Shown here piece by piece: positions 1 through 10,157 of a DNA stretch of 64,000 nt (positions are counted from its first letter, which is position 1; every line of letters starts with the position of its first letter). A program made the position numbers and the translations under genes. A model generated the notes under the pieces. That model searched no databases. It saw nothing but the letters and a program-made list of their open reading frames with translations, and was not told the DNA's origin. Source of the stretch: Mantis religiosa. Lineage: Eukaryota > Arthropoda > Insecta > Mantodea > Mantidae. Location: the NCBI GenBank assembly GCA_030765055.1, contig CM060953.1:20639187-20703186 (forward strand), written 5' to 3'.

Positions 1-72
1 GAAAGATCAAGAAAGAAAGAAAGAAAGAAGAAAGAAGAAAGAAAGAAAGACTCTCTCGTAAGAAAGAAGCCA

Positions 73-140
<68 letters not shown>

Positions 141-154
141 CAAGAAAGAAAGAA
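1..154. repeat. (GAAA)n microsatellite
   Basis: Nearly uninterrupted GAAA/AAAG tetranucleotide repeat, with a short imperfect stretch near 45-75. It is a simple-sequence repeat and begins at the window edge, so its full length is unknown. Confidence 0.97.
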
Positions 155-360
155 TCCTTCCTCCACCGCCTGCTTCACCATTCTGATCCTTTTCCTGCTA
201 GCACCAACAGCCCATTACAGTCATGCCGCCACCAACCTGTATACCACGATCTTATTCAATTTCTTCAAGTAAGTGATCTAGACATTTAATCTCTCCCACT
301 CCTCTTTAGTTTTCCTTTATTGTTTTCCCTTCGATGGTCATATGGGTTTTTCCTAAAGGC

Positions 361-450
361 CAAAAAAGAAAAAGAAACAAAGAAGGATGGGAGGGTGGGA
401 GGAGGGAGGGAGGTGGGAGGGTGAGAGGAAGGAAGGAATAAAGAAAATGG
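361..450. repeat. Polypurine tract with G-run (G-quadruplex-like) core
   Basis: An almost pure A/G stretch on the plus strand. Between about 389 and 421 it holds six runs of three G separated by one to four bases, the classic pattern of a potential G-quadruplex. The opposite strand is the matching polypyrimidine tract. No gene is associated with it. Confidence 0.75.
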
Positions 451-454
451 TGAT

Positions 455-1440
455 GGAGGGAGAGTACATCCACTAATGTTCGTGAACAGTGCGTTGAGGA
501 ACCATTAAAGAGAAAATGTTTCTCCTTGTTTACGACCCTTGTAATTTGCTGACCCACCATCCCAAATTAAACTCCTGATAACGAATTGTATTTGTAAAGC
601 CCTGTGCCCTTTCGTGGTATTAGTGATTCCGTTGAAACCGTGCTCTGCCGCAACAGCACACTGGCTTGTCAACACAGATAGATTTTTTTCTTTAATCATA
701 GTCATTCCCTGTCCCTCGCAGACTAGGAGAATAGATACAGGAGTGAGTGAGAGTGGACTTAGCGGTTAAAACTAACGCTAAGCTACCCTACACTTCAGCG
801 AGCAATAAACACTATCCATTTTTCTCCACTCAAAGCTCTCAGTATCATCAAAATGTTAAAGAGGGTTCATATTCCTATCCGAAATTGCATAAAGGGGTTT
901 CAAAAATCTACTAACGTGTATGGACACAACAAAGTCGACAAATTATCCTGTAATAAAAATATTGTCATACGCATATAACTTTTTCTACCGATATCCTTTA
1001 TTTTTTCCCTTTGTATTCGGAGCCTCATGACACATTTTGGTGATATATGGATATATTTTAGTAGAATGCAAGCTTTCTATAGGTGCACAGCCAAGAAATA
1101 AGATATCTGAATACCTTCTACAAGATTTGCCTGCTAGTAGCACCGATGAGAGGCATAAAATCTTGAAATCACCTTGTAATAAAAGTTTAAATCATTCCTC
1201 ATAAGGGGAAAATATTAAATCAACTGCAAACCACATAATACGCTATTCTTTTCTTCTGTTATTTTTCTTGGTTTTAAGTCGCTTAAGGGCTCTTGAGTGC
1301 TGCCGCAAGTCTTGGTTCTTGTGAGGGTCTGAAGTGAGATTGCCTCACTCGTGAATCCAGACCAAACAAAAGAGATCAGATTTGATTCCTAAGGTCGGTA
1401 AAGTCACTCTCGATCGGATGTACGGCGCCATTTTATAACA
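455..1440. other. No recognisable gene
   Basis: AT-rich sequence with only short open frames that lack coding character or known motifs. I see no element ends, arrays or RNA-like structures here. Confidence 0.5.
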
Positions 1441-1448
1441 GTGTTACT

Positions 1449-2769
1449 CAGTGGCGGCTGGTGGGTTAAATTATTGGTGGTGCACAAATGAATAAAATAC
1501 AGAGTAGTAATGACTCACCTATTTATACAGATTCTCTGCTGTACTCTCCTTAGACCTGGCGAATCTATCGATAACATTTGCGTTGAAGTCGCTGATCTAC
1601 ATAACAAACTCTCTCTCAATTGAAAGCATTGCTAATGCTGACAATCAGTCCTGTGACATTGTGTTCCTAAGCAAAGCTTTTATTCTTTTTAAAGTTGAGA
1701 AACAGCATTCTGCTTCAGCGGTAGACATTGGCATAGTTAACAGTACTCGGAGGAGTTTGACATATTCGCTGAATGTAGTACATAAATTGTTTTCCTTAAT
1801 GAATTCCATCAAGCACAAAGCGCCGGAAATTCTACGAAATTCCTCTCGACTGTAAATTACAGTCAGTTCTGTACGAATTTTTGTTCCAATGATAAAAGGA
1901 TAGAACCTTATTGTTTCTCTAAGGGAATCCTCTGGAAATGTCTTAGAAATTTTCTTGATGAAACAAAGTTGAGGCTACCAGATGCCCCGTGAAGCTAAAT
2001 CTGTCCTTTGCTTCTCTAAGAATGTCACATACTTCAAGAGCTTCTCTTCTTTTCACATCATGATCTTCTATTCTTCTCCTCTTAATTGCAGTTTCTTCGT
2101 GTTCCTCGATATGCACGCTATTTCTTACCTTTTGCACTTCCCTTTCAAATGTGTTTAGCTGGGCGATGGCAAATGTTGCATTGCAGTCTCGTTTCTGCAG
2201 CTGATTGTACAAAATGTCCACATGTGGCATGATCTTGTAGAAGAAAGACAGCCAGAATAAAAAATTATAATCCTTCAAAGTGGCCATAAACCCAAAAGCC
2301 TAAACAGGTGTGGCGTTGTTGTTTAACAGAGCTCTCTTCTGAATAACCTCCATGCATTTAATTAAATTCTCCCTGTGTTCGAAAAGCAGAGCACACAGAA
2401 GCTAAGCCTAAAGGTCACGCTATAGCCGTTGCTAAGAGTAGGAGGAGCTAGGTTTATAAACCTCCATTTAAGCAATGTATAAGAAGTCACTCCCCTCTCT
2501 TCACCTTCCCGCAATCCCCTCAGAGAGCCTACATTTGGATGAAATCTTAGGTTAACTCTTCACTGCAAACCTGCGGCTCCCACAGCTAATCACTGTTTAT
2601 TTCGACTTCTGCGGTCATGGGCAGCTACAGACAATAAGCGTAATTGAAACATGTTTGTATATAAAACAATGCAAACAAGTACAGCTTTAATGTGCAAAAT
2701 GCACCTGTTGTATATTCAGAATCAGTGGGTGTAGCGCAAACCTGCAACCTTATGGAGGAACCGCCCCTG
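1449..2769 (-). mobile_element. Deleted hAT-superfamily DNA transposon
   Basis: The left end starts CAGTGGCGG and the right end finishes CCGCCCCTG, so the two ends are inverted with one mismatch over nine bases and fit the CAGnGGCGG ends of hAT elements. The flanks are GTGTTACT (1441-1448) and GAGTTACT (2770-2777), an 8-bp target duplication with one mismatch, which is the hAT length. At 1.3 kb it is far shorter than an autonomous element and carries only the C-terminal part of a broken transposase on the minus strand. It is therefore a non-autonomous, internally deleted copy. Confidence 0.85.
1519..2287 (-). pseudogene. hAT transposase C-terminus (ZMYM1-like), broken
   Basis: Reading from 2287 downward, the frame opens with a segment holding FFYKIMPHVDILYNQLQKRD and an ERE-rich helix, as in the ZMYM1/DUF4371-like hAT transposases common in insect genomes. 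After stops and a frameshift near 1945, a second segment (about 1860-1519) carries the hAT dimerisation signature: STAEAECCFSTLKRIKA, then RNTMSQD, a TGA in place of a residue, LSALAMLSIERE, an in-frame TAG, and a terminal DFNANVIDRFARSKE tail. These C-terminal helices mediate transposase dimerisation in the family. At least two stops and one frameshift make it inactive. The N-terminal zinc fingers and the catalytic core are absent. Confidence 0.8.
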
Positions 2770-2779
2770 GAGTTACTTG

Positions 2780-3205
2780 ATTTACTAAATTTCTTTAGAA
2801 CGACTCAATCCGGCTAAGCTTCCTGAATGGAACCTTAGATTTTTGAGGGGCGCAGGTCGTATAAGATTATAAATTGAGTGAATAATGAAATAAAGACGCG
2901 ATTATTTGTGGCACATTGTCATAAAAGTTCCATTAATGAATGTATTTTACATTTCACAACCAAAAGAAACAATGCAGCAAAACTAAAATAATTTCATAAA
3001 AAAAAAGTTACTCTGCTCATGCCTCTTTCAGAAATACTTATTTAACCTTCAATTAATTCTCTTTTTTATTGCGTCTGTTCTTCCTTTCTCTTTATTCTTT
3101 ATTTATTTCATTTTTCTTTTCTTCCAGATGCCGGTTTAACGCCTCTAATACAGATATCATTCGAGAATTCAATAAATTAAGTCATTCAAAAAGAGAAGAT
3201 TTTCT
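2780..3205. other. No recognisable gene
   Basis: AT-rich spacer between the hAT element and the next transposon remnant. It contains a CTTTTT-rich stretch near 3055-3125 but no motif that I can name. Confidence 0.5.
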
Positions 3206-3206
3206 A

Positions 3207-3785
3207 CAGTGAGATCCATATAACCCTGAACTACTGCAATATGCCATAACATTTGAACCATTTATAGGAGACAAGTACAACTTTGTGAGAATATAATACA
3301 CAATTGTTAAATTACATTACACTATTTACATCTCAGAGAAAATGTTGCAAGTGTCCTCAAACAGCTTCTATGGACCGTTGGTTCCATTTTCTTTGATACG
3401 ACTGTAGACCCTGAAGTTTAAATGGGTATCCTCAAGACAGTTGTGGAGCAGCTGGATGATATCGAATTGATAGAAGGTTATTTCCAGCAAGATGCAGCAA
3501 CTTGCCATACATCTAATGACACCATGGAACTTGTAACCAGTTTCTTTGATAATAGAATAATCTCAAATGGTCTGTGGCCTCCAGAACTCCTGACCTAACC
3601 TCGCCGGAATTTTTCTTGTGGGGGTATCTAAAAATAGAGAGTACCAGAAAAGACCAAGGCCAATTGATGTTCTCAAGGAATCCATTCGAAACGAAATAAG
3701 TAACATTGTCGAGGATACTCTCCGTAAAGCCTCAGAGAATATGGTGAGCCGAGTACAAACATGTATACATGTAGATACACGGTAT
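3207..3785 (+). mobile_element. IS630/Tc1/mariner-type element remnant, family G copy 1
   Basis: The left part (about 3228-3372) is an inverted copy of the element's own 3' terminal region: it reads like the right arm of the better-preserved copy at 15424-16080. The remainder runs on the plus strand through the second half of a transposase to about 3777, where it stops before the matching right arm is complete. It therefore looks like a fold-back element that lost most of its right arm. Related pieces lie at 7090-7347 and 15424-16080. Confidence 0.7.
3423..3775 (+). pseudogene. IS630/Tc1/mariner-type DDE transposase fragment
   Basis: The plus-strand frame reads VEQLDDIELIEGYFQQDAAT, then CHTSNDTMELVTSFFDNRII and SNGLWPP. 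This is the block around the second catalytic Asp (the D of QQD) of an insect IS630/Tc1/mariner-type transposase of the 'GGHFQH' style. The third acidic site is lost: after WPP the frame shifts and hits TAA, whereas the copy at 15.6 kb continues RSHNLTPREFF. Another frame resumes the C-terminal helices (IDVLKESIRNEISNIVEDTL). The N-terminal DNA-binding domain and first Asp are missing. It is a dead fragment. Confidence 0.75.
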
Positions 3786-3837
3786 GCATTGTAATAGCTT
3801 ATGTATTTGTACTGTACTATAAACTAGTCCCTAGTAA

Positions 3838-4775
3838 AAGAGGCAGTGAGCTTCTGTTCTCTCAGTTTAGTGTACCACTTATCTCACATCCGCTTTAACA
3901 TTAGAAGTTCATTTGGCAATGTTTCGGCTTGACTCTTGAAATAAAACATCAATTTCTCTATGTTTGTTACTGCTTGTACGTGGGTCATAACAGCAGTGAG
4001 CTTATGTTGGCTCAGTTTAGTGTATCACTTACGAGCATCGTGAACTCACATCCATTTTAACATTAGAAGTTAATTTGACAATGTTTCGGCTTAACTCTCG
4101 AAATAAAACATCAATTTCTCTGTGTTTGTTACTGCTTGTACATGGGTGATAACAGCAGTGAGCTTCTGTTGTCTCAGTTTAGTGTATCGCTAACGAGTAG
4201 CGTGATCTCACATCCGCTTTAACATTAAAAGTTCATTTGTCAATGTTTCAGCCTGACTCTCCGCATAAAACATCAATTTCTCTATGTTTGTTACTGCTTG
4301 TACGTGGGTCATAACAGCAGTGAGCTTCTGTTTTCTCAGTTAGTGTATCACTTACGAGTAGCGTGATCTCACACCCGCTTTAACATTAGAAGTTCACTTG
4401 TCAATGTTTCGGCTTGACTCTCGAAATAAAACATCAATGTCTATATGTTTGTTACTGCTTGTACGTGGGTCATAACAGCAGTGAGTTTCTGTTGTCTCAG
4501 TTACGAGCAGCGTGATCTCACATCCGCTTTAACATTAGAAGTTCAGTTGTCAATGTTTCGGCCTGACTCTCGAAATAAAACATCAATTTCTCTATGTTTG
4601 TTACTGCTTGTACGTGGGTCATAACAGCAGTGAGCTTCTGTTGTCTCAGTTTAGTGTATCACTTATCTCGTATCCGCTTTAACATTAGAAGTTCATTTGT
4701 CAATGTTTTGGCTTGACTCTCGAAATAAAACATCAATTTCTCTATGTTTGTTACTGCTCGTGTGTGGGTCATAAC
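3838..4775. repeat. Tandem array, ~150-162 bp unit, about 6 copies
   Basis: The landmark GTGAGCTTCTGTT and its variants recurs at about 3846, 3995, 4156, 4318, 4480 and 4629, giving periods of 149, 161, 162, 162 and 149. The shorter periods reflect a small deletion inside the unit. Read on the minus strand, each unit encodes the same C-terminal peptide (AVTNIEKLMFYFESQ then ETLTNELLMLKR), continuous with the open frame at 4659-5015. The array is therefore a serial duplication of the 3' end of a coding sequence. Confidence 0.92.
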
Positions 4776-5015
4776 CACAGCTGGTTCATCAACACTGCAT
4801 GATGCAATAATGTCTTCTGTATTCGGTTTATAACTTCCGTCATTATCAATGAGTTCTTCATCAAAATCAGAACAGTCCTCAATATTTTTAAACATATCTA
4901 TAAACTCTTCTTCTTCCGTCTTGTTTTCTGGGAAGTCACACTCACCAGCACACAATTTTTCCATGACTTTGTCAAAGTTTCTCTCCCATTCCTGTCTTCT
5001 TTCTGGCTGAAGCAC
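4659..5015 (-). pseudogene. Acidic ORF, possible pogo/Tigger-like transposase C-terminus
   Basis: A 118-residue open frame. The first 80 residues are rich in Asp and Glu (DFPENKTEEEEFIDMFKNIE, then DCSDFDEELIDNDGSY), and the last 35 (VTNIEKLMFYFESQAKTLTN) form the peptide repeated in the neighbouring tandem array. An acidic linker followed by a short helix with an aromatic FESQ-type motif resembles the tail of pogo/Tigger-type DDE transposases, which end in an acidic region and an EALEAL..YFE..-like helix. I cannot see a catalytic domain, so the family call is inference. It could also be an exon of an unknown host gene. The tandem copies carry stops between units, so translation would end in the first unit. 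Confidence 0.4.
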
Positions 5016-5251
5016 ATTTACTACACTTTACATGAAGTGACTGCAGAGAACTCTGTTGTAGAAATTTCAAGGCTGTATAGCTTCTGCAGGTTACATAAGA
5101 AAACGCTTACATTATTCTAATGGCCTGAAGGTGTTAGCTACCGTCGTCCCACTGGCCTACATCACTTCACGCCGTGCAGACCTGTCGGACCACTACCTTC
5201 ATAAATAAATACATAGTAAGAACGGCAATCGCATCGCCGCTAGCCTTTTGA

Positions 5252-5584
5252 TTAACGTACGTAAGGAAGTAATAGCAAACCAAACTGTAACAAGTGCATT
5301 AACAAGTCTTTTACTTTCTCTAAGTCTTGTATTCTATCAAAAACATCGATCCCGAGCTGTTCTCGAGTTCCCATGAATAAGTAAGTTACACTTTCCATGT
5401 TCTCCTTTCTCATGTCGGACACTTGTCCATCGAGTTTTCTTAATACCTCCAGTTTCATCTCGGACACTTCTTTTTTCATTTCTTCCAATGTAGAATTTCT
5501 TCCATTTCTTCCATTTGTCATCTCGTCCACGTCAGACTCTATTTTCGTCTCAGTTTTGTAGTAGTTTAGGCAATAAATTCTCAA
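5252..5584 (-). CDS. Coiled-coil ORF of unknown nature, downstream of the LINE
   Basis: A 110-residue open frame, highly charged with heptad-like spacing (NSTLEEMKKEVSEMKLEVLR, then KLDGQVSDMRKEN), which predicts a coiled coil over roughly residues 28-62, followed by a hydrophobic tail (LLQFGLLLLPYV). It lies 40 bases past the end of the minus-strand reverse transcriptase and in the same frame register. It may be part of the LINE 3' region or an unrelated remnant. I recognise no family and give it low confidence as a real protein. Confidence 0.3.
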   Translation of the reverse strand: MRIYCLNYYKTETKIESDVDEMTNGRNGRNSTLEEMKKEVSEMKLEVLRKLDGQVSDMRKENMESVTYLFMGTREQLGIDVFDRIQDLEKVKDLLMHLLQFGLLLLPYVR

Positions 5585-5626
5585 ACATTTACTCTATTCT
5601 TTTTCTTCACTTCATGGCATAGGCAA

Positions 5627-7065
5627 TCAAGTGCCTGTTCCGCCTTCGAAGTCCTCCAGCCATCGTTTCCTTGGTCTGCCCACCGATCTCCTACCTTTAG
5701 GATGATACTGTAATATTTGTTTTGTAAGTTTATTATCTGGCATTCTTTCAACATGTTCCTTCCATTTTTGTTTGAGATCTTTTAACCTATCATTCATACT
5801 AAAAATGTCCAGCTCTTCTCTTATATTTTCATTTCTTATTAAGTCCCTCTTCGTGCATCCTTTCACACTTCTCAGGAATTTCATTTCTGATGCTTGTATT
5901 TTACTCTGTTGCCTTTTAGTTAACGTCCAAGTCTCACTTCCGTATGTCAGTATAGGTACACTCATACCTTTGTAGAACTTTAATTTTGTTTCTTTACGTA
6001 TTTTGTTTCTAAATGTTCTATTTATTGTTCCACACACTCTTTGAAATTTGCATATTTTATTGTGGACATCATATTCCTTGTCATAACTAACATCAGTTCC
6101 CAAGTAGTTAAAATGGCTTACCTGTTTAACGCAACGATTATTTATAACTATTTTTGTTCTAATTGGCTGTTTCCCAATGAATGCCATTACCTTTGACTTT
6201 ATAAAATAAATTTTCATGTTATATTCCTTAGAAACTTCACTAAGTTTAAAAATGCATTTTTGCAGGGCAGACTCGCTATTTTGAATAATAACTAAGTCGT
6301 CAGCAAACAATAAAATATTTAAAAAGTTTTTATTTGAAATCTTAAAACCCACATTCACTAGCTGCTTCCATTTGTACACTAGGTCGTCAATATAAATACT
6401 AAAAAGTGTAGGGGATAAAGTACACCCTTGTCTGACACCCTGATTAGTAAGAATTTTTTTAGAAATTTTACCATTGTTCCTCACATTTATTTTTGTTTGG
6501 AAGTAGAAGCATTGTATCATTTTTATTAATTGTTGTGGGTATCCTCGTTCTTCCAATATTTGCCACATTTTGCATCAGTTTACCCTGTCGAAGGCTTTTT
6601 CAAAGTCAACAAATGCCATATGCGTTTCTTTGTTAAACTCCCTATGTTTTCCAATTAGTTGTTTAACAATAAAAATGTTATCTACACAGGATCTGCCTCT
6701 TCTAAATCCACTTTGTTCTTCCGAGAGAAGACATTCAGCTATATTCTGCAACCTTTTGTTTATTATTTTAGCAAATATTTTATAGGCCGTATCCAGTAAA
6801 CATATTCCTCTGTAATTGCTACAGTCATTTCGTTTCCCTCTCTTAAAGGTAGAGATGGTTTGGGCTATAAGCCAATCTTCTGGGATACATTGCTTCTTCC
6901 AACACATATTATAGAAATGTAGCAGTCGGATCTTTAGCAGTAACCCGCATACTTAAATAACTCTGCGTTTAATCCATCTTGGCCCGTTGCTTTCCTAATT
7001 TTAGTTTTTATGAGTGCTTCTTCTAATTCTTAAATTAAAATTAAATCTCCCATTTACTCTATTAT
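5627..7065 (-). pseudogene. Non-LTR retrotransposon reverse transcriptase (RTE/CR1-like), 5'-truncated
   Basis: On the minus strand, 6907 to 5627 is one reading frame broken only by a TGA at 6575-6577. It sits after AFDRVN where a Trp codon is likely, so one base change would explain it. Visible reverse transcriptase blocks are KATGQDGLNAE near 7000, RGICLLDTAYKIFAK, GFRRGRSCVDN, FVDFEKAFDRVN (catalytic Asp), GVRQGCTLSPTLFSIYIDD, and LLFADDLVI with the catalytic FADD at 6298-6309. Then come YLGTDV, LTYGSETWTL and a C-terminal SVGRPRKRWLEDFE, typical of LINEs of this group. A one-base frameshift lies just above 6907. Another may lie at the C-terminus, where an alternative frame continues EAEQALDCL. 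The 5' end abuts a transposon fragment near 7070. The endonuclease domain is absent, so this is a dead 5'-truncated copy. Confidence 0.88.
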
Positions 7066-7086
7066 GGCTTCTTATCCCACTTCTGA

Positions 7087-7347
7087 CACCATCATCTATG
7101 GATCGTTGGTCCCATTTTCTTTGATACATCTGTAGACACTGAGGCTTATATGAGTATCTTCAAGACATTTGTGGAGCAGCTGGATGATATCGAATTGAGA
7201 GAAGGTTATTTCCAGCAAGATGGAGCAACATGCCATACATCTAATAATACCATGGAACTTGTAACCAGTTTCTTTGTTAATCGAATAATATCATAAAGTC
7301 TATGGCCACACAGATTCCCTGACCTAACCTCACTGGATTTTTTTCTT
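7087..7347 (+). pseudogene. IS630/mariner-type transposase fragment, family G copy 2
   Basis: Plus-strand reading gives FDTSVDTEAYMSIFKTFVEQ, then LDDIELREGYFQQDGATCHT and SNNTMELVTSFFVNRIIS, a TAA, and SLWPHRFPDLTSLDFFLV. This matches the copies at 3.4 and 15.6 kb. The second Asp (QQD) and a PDLTSLD third-site motif are both present, but a stop separates them. The fragment begins where the LINE 5' end stops and ends abruptly at about 7347, so it is a truncated piece without either terminus. Confidence 0.75.
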
Positions 7348-7630
7348 GTGCGTCCTGTTATACAATATTTGCAAGAGCTGATACCTCCATAAAAAGGGAA
7401 AAAAGACGACCACCGCCAGAAAAAGGACTTCGATTCGGAACGCGATAACCACTTCAGACCACTGATGGCATCACTGCAGAATACACCTATCATGGTCTCC
7501 CCATGACCGAAATGTCACCCCATAAGAGGACCACAGCCTGCCCACGGACAATGGTATTGAGGCACGTGCCACTTGGGAGGCACACCTCCAACAACCCAAA
7601 ACGGAACGACAACTTGACACACTACGACTG
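7348..7630. other. Unassigned spacer
   Basis: Moderately GC-rich stretch with no stop-free frame of note and no recognised motif. It joins the transposon fragment to the SINE-derived array. Confidence 0.5.
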
Positions 7631-8235
7631 CCTTATCCTGAAACATGAATGTCTGGTAACTCCAAACTCTATGTAACCTGTACTCATTTGATTATAAGCT
7701 CATTCGTCGTCCGATATGACTTAACGTTGGAGGTTTTCGTTTATCCTGAAAGAAGAATGTCTGGTAACTCTAAGCTCTATGTACCCTATACTCATTTAAA
7801 CATTATTTCATTCATCGTTCGATATGACTTAACGTTGGAGGTTTTCTCTTATCCTGAAAGATGAATGTCTGGTAGCTCTAAGCTCTATGTACCCTGTACT
7901 CATTTGAACATTATTTCATTCATCGTCCGATATGACTTAACGTTGGAGGTTTTCTCTTATCCTGAAAGATGAATGTCTGGTAACTCTAAGCTCTATGTAC
8001 CCTGTACTCATTTGAACATCATTTCATTCGTCGTCCTATATGACTTAACGTTGGAGGTTTTCTCTTATCCTGAAAGATGAATGTCTGGTAACTCTAAGCT
8101 CTATGTATCCTGTACTCATTTGAACATCATTTCATTCATCGTCCGATATGACTTAACGTTGGAGGTTTTCTCTTATCCTGAAAGATGAATGTCCCTGTAC
8201 TCTTTGATTACCATTTTATTCGTCGTCCGATATGA
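7631..8235 (+). repeat. Tandem array of SINE-1 body, ~108-bp unit, 5-6 copies
   Basis: The landmark AATGTCTGGTAACTC recurs at about 7648, 7758, 7865, 7973 and 8081, with a deleted sixth unit near 8189. The period is 108 bp. Each unit runs from CTTATCCTGAAAGATGAATG to GACTTAACGTTGGAGG and matches the 3' two thirds of the complete tRNA-derived SINE at 32090-32323. The tRNA-like promoter head is absent from every unit. The same array family, much larger, lies at 44292-46440. Confidence 0.93.
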
Positions 8236-8380
8236 AAATGCCACAGCCGCCTGAATCCTACAGTATGAACTGTATCGTTCCGGGAACTACTGAATGCAAC
8301 GATATGAGATGCGGGTGTTGATGGCAGTGCATATCCTGTGCACTCGTTTGTAAACAACAAGCTTGCGTCTGAAAACATGA

Positions 8381-8494
8381 GAACGTATTACCGAGGAAAT
8401 TTCATTTGAGCCAGAAGCAATCAAAGTTGCTGCCAGAAAAATATTGGCAGAACATGAGAAGGAATATACGCGGCTGCTCCACAAAGACCGAGAC
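8381..8494 (+). other. Short charged open frame, unknown
   Basis: A 38-codon stop-to-stop frame reads ERITEEISFEPEAIKVAARK then ILAEHEKEYTRLLHKDRD. Its regular charged, helical look is more coding-like than the surrounding frames. No start codon or splice context can be shown. It ends where the fold-back mariner begins, so it may be a fragment of an exon or element disrupted by that insertion. Confidence 0.2.
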
Positions 8495-9334
8495 TGATTT
8501 TTTTCCACAGATGTTTGTAACTGCAATTCAATGTTTACATGATCCTTTTCAAATACTCCCCTTCTACTTCAATGCACTTTTTATAGCGTCTCTGCCAGTT
8601 TTTGAAGACGTGCTGCAGACCATTCTTTGTCAGGTCCTTGAGAATGTCCTCACTTTTCTTGAGCACTGCTTCAGAGTTATCAAATCGAATACCCTTAAGC
8701 TTTGCCTTTAGTGGTGGGTATAAAAAAGTCACAAGGTGCTATATCGTGGCCATAAGGTGGATGTGGTACACAGTCAAGTTGTACCGAGCCAGAAACTGCA
8801 TGTCTTGATTTGCGACGTGAGGCCGTGCATTGTCATGATGAAGTTGCCACCTAGTCCGAGAAAGCTCTGGTCGTTTCTTTGAAATGTGCTTCCTCAGTGT
8901 AGCCAATACTGAAGTGTAACAGTAGTGTTAGGGGGAACTGCATGTTGGGAAATCATTCCATTATTGTCAAAAATGTGATTACCACCACATTCCCTGCAGA
9001 TGGAACAACTTTTGCCTTTTTTGGTGTTGGAGAACCTGCTGATTTCCACTGTGTACCACATCCACCTTATAGCCACGATCTTGTACCCTGTGATTTTTTT
9101 TTATTCCCATCACCAAAGGCAAAGCTTAGGCGTATTCGATTTGAGAACTCTGTAGCAGTGCTCAGAAAAGTGAGGCGATCTCAAGGACCTGACAAAGAAT
9201 GGTCTGCACCACGTGTTCAAGGACTGCCAGAGACGCTATAAAAGTGTATTGAAGAGTGAGGGGAATACTTTGAAACAGATAATGTAAACAACGAATTGCA
9301 GTAATAAACATCTGTGAAAAAAAATGTCGTCTCA
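8489..9334. mobile_element. Fold-back mariner derivative, family B
   Basis: The 3' part of one mariner transposase is present twice in opposite orientation: minus strand from about 8785 down to 8489, plus strand from about 9048 up to 9334. The two arms (about 290 bp each) are imperfect inverted copies, both ending outward in ACATCTGTG(G/A)AAAAAA and a GTCTC-like terminus. The central ~260 bp is the middle of the minus-strand transposase. A transcript would fold into a long hairpin. The 5' half of the original element is missing, so this arose by rearrangement. Confidence 0.8.
8535..9035 (-). pseudogene. Mariner DD34D-type transposase, C-terminal half, broken
   Basis: Minus-strand frames read HIFDNNGMISQHAVPPNTTV near 9000, then, after frameshifts, a region equivalent to DNARPH near 8830. 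Next is the PPYGHDIAPCDFF-like third-Asp block near 8740 (shifted), and the in-frame tail FLYPPLKAKLKGIRFDNSEA, VLKKSEDILKDLTKNGLQHV, FKNWQRRYKKCIEVEGEYL. Mariner transposases cut and paste DNA with Asp residues in these blocks. Several frameshifts and the missing N-terminus make this copy inactive. The plus-strand partner arm (9030-9240) repeats the tail, including CDFFLFPSPKAKLRRIRFEN. Confidence 0.75.
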
Positions 9335-9465
9335 TTGCTTATCAGCCCTCGTAAGACATTTAAATACTGTTACAAGATAAACAGCAATTCCCTTTTGCCT
9401 AACTGAAGGATTTTTCGTAAATATTAATTGGATGTTAGCTTATAGTTTTCTTGTTGGCTTAGGAT
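9335..9465. other. No recognisable gene
   Basis: Short AT-rich spacer between the fold-back mariner and the 3' end of a minus-strand LINE. Confidence 0.5.
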
Positions 9466-10144
9466 ATTGTGCATATTCCAAAATTTTACAATTTACAACT
9501 TTAGGCTACATTTATTTGTCTTTACCTTATTGCTATCTTGCCTTACATGACACCCTGGTCTTCTCCTCTGCCAGGTAGCTCTTAACCTCTATGCCTCCTT
9601 GATTACTTAATTATTCCCTTTCCCCCCCTCATCTTCCTTTCTTATATTGTTTACATCTCTTGTCCATTTTTCTTTTATTTTCTGCAAGAAGTCATCAATA
9701 CTTCTTACACTCTTTTCCTCCCTTCCCGTTAACATTTTTGTAGCTACTATCCTCTTCTCTAATTTCTCCCAATTTTCCTCCCAAACCTTTTGTCTCCACG
9801 TTGCAACCTCCTCGCATTTTGTTACATAGTGTTCTTTGTCTTCTTTCCCCCCACACAAATCACAAATTCCCTTTTCCCTACCTCTTATCCCTCTTAGAAA
9901 TATTATTCCTGTTCTCATCCAAGCTAACCCTTCTCTCTCTTGCCTATTGCAGTAATCTACATATGCTTCTCGTCCCCAATTTCTTTTTATTTGCTTGTAA
10001 AATTGTAATTATTTCATATATTCTATACCTCCCCATATTTCGTGTCTTTCTATATCTTTTATTCTGTATTTTACCAATTTACCCACATCGCTTGTATTCC
10101 TTTCCTCTAATCTCCCTATATCTCTGCAAAATTGTAATTATTTC

Positions 10145-10157
10145 ATATTTTCTAGAC
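10145..10157. repeat. Target-site duplication of Jockey insertion (left)
   Basis: ATATTTTCTAGAC here is repeated exactly at 11205-11217, immediately flanking the Jockey fragment and its A-rich tail. Confidence 0.93.

Noticed and set aside
306..705. Small minus-strand coding frames near the left edge
   Set aside because: One consists mostly of the complement of the polypurine tract (Pro/Leu/Ser-rich), the other has no features.
9801..10157. N-terminal extension of the Jockey reverse transcriptase
   Set aside because: This part of the open frame is antisense to LINE-T coding sequence and lies outside the 13-bp target duplication, so it is not part of the Jockey protein.
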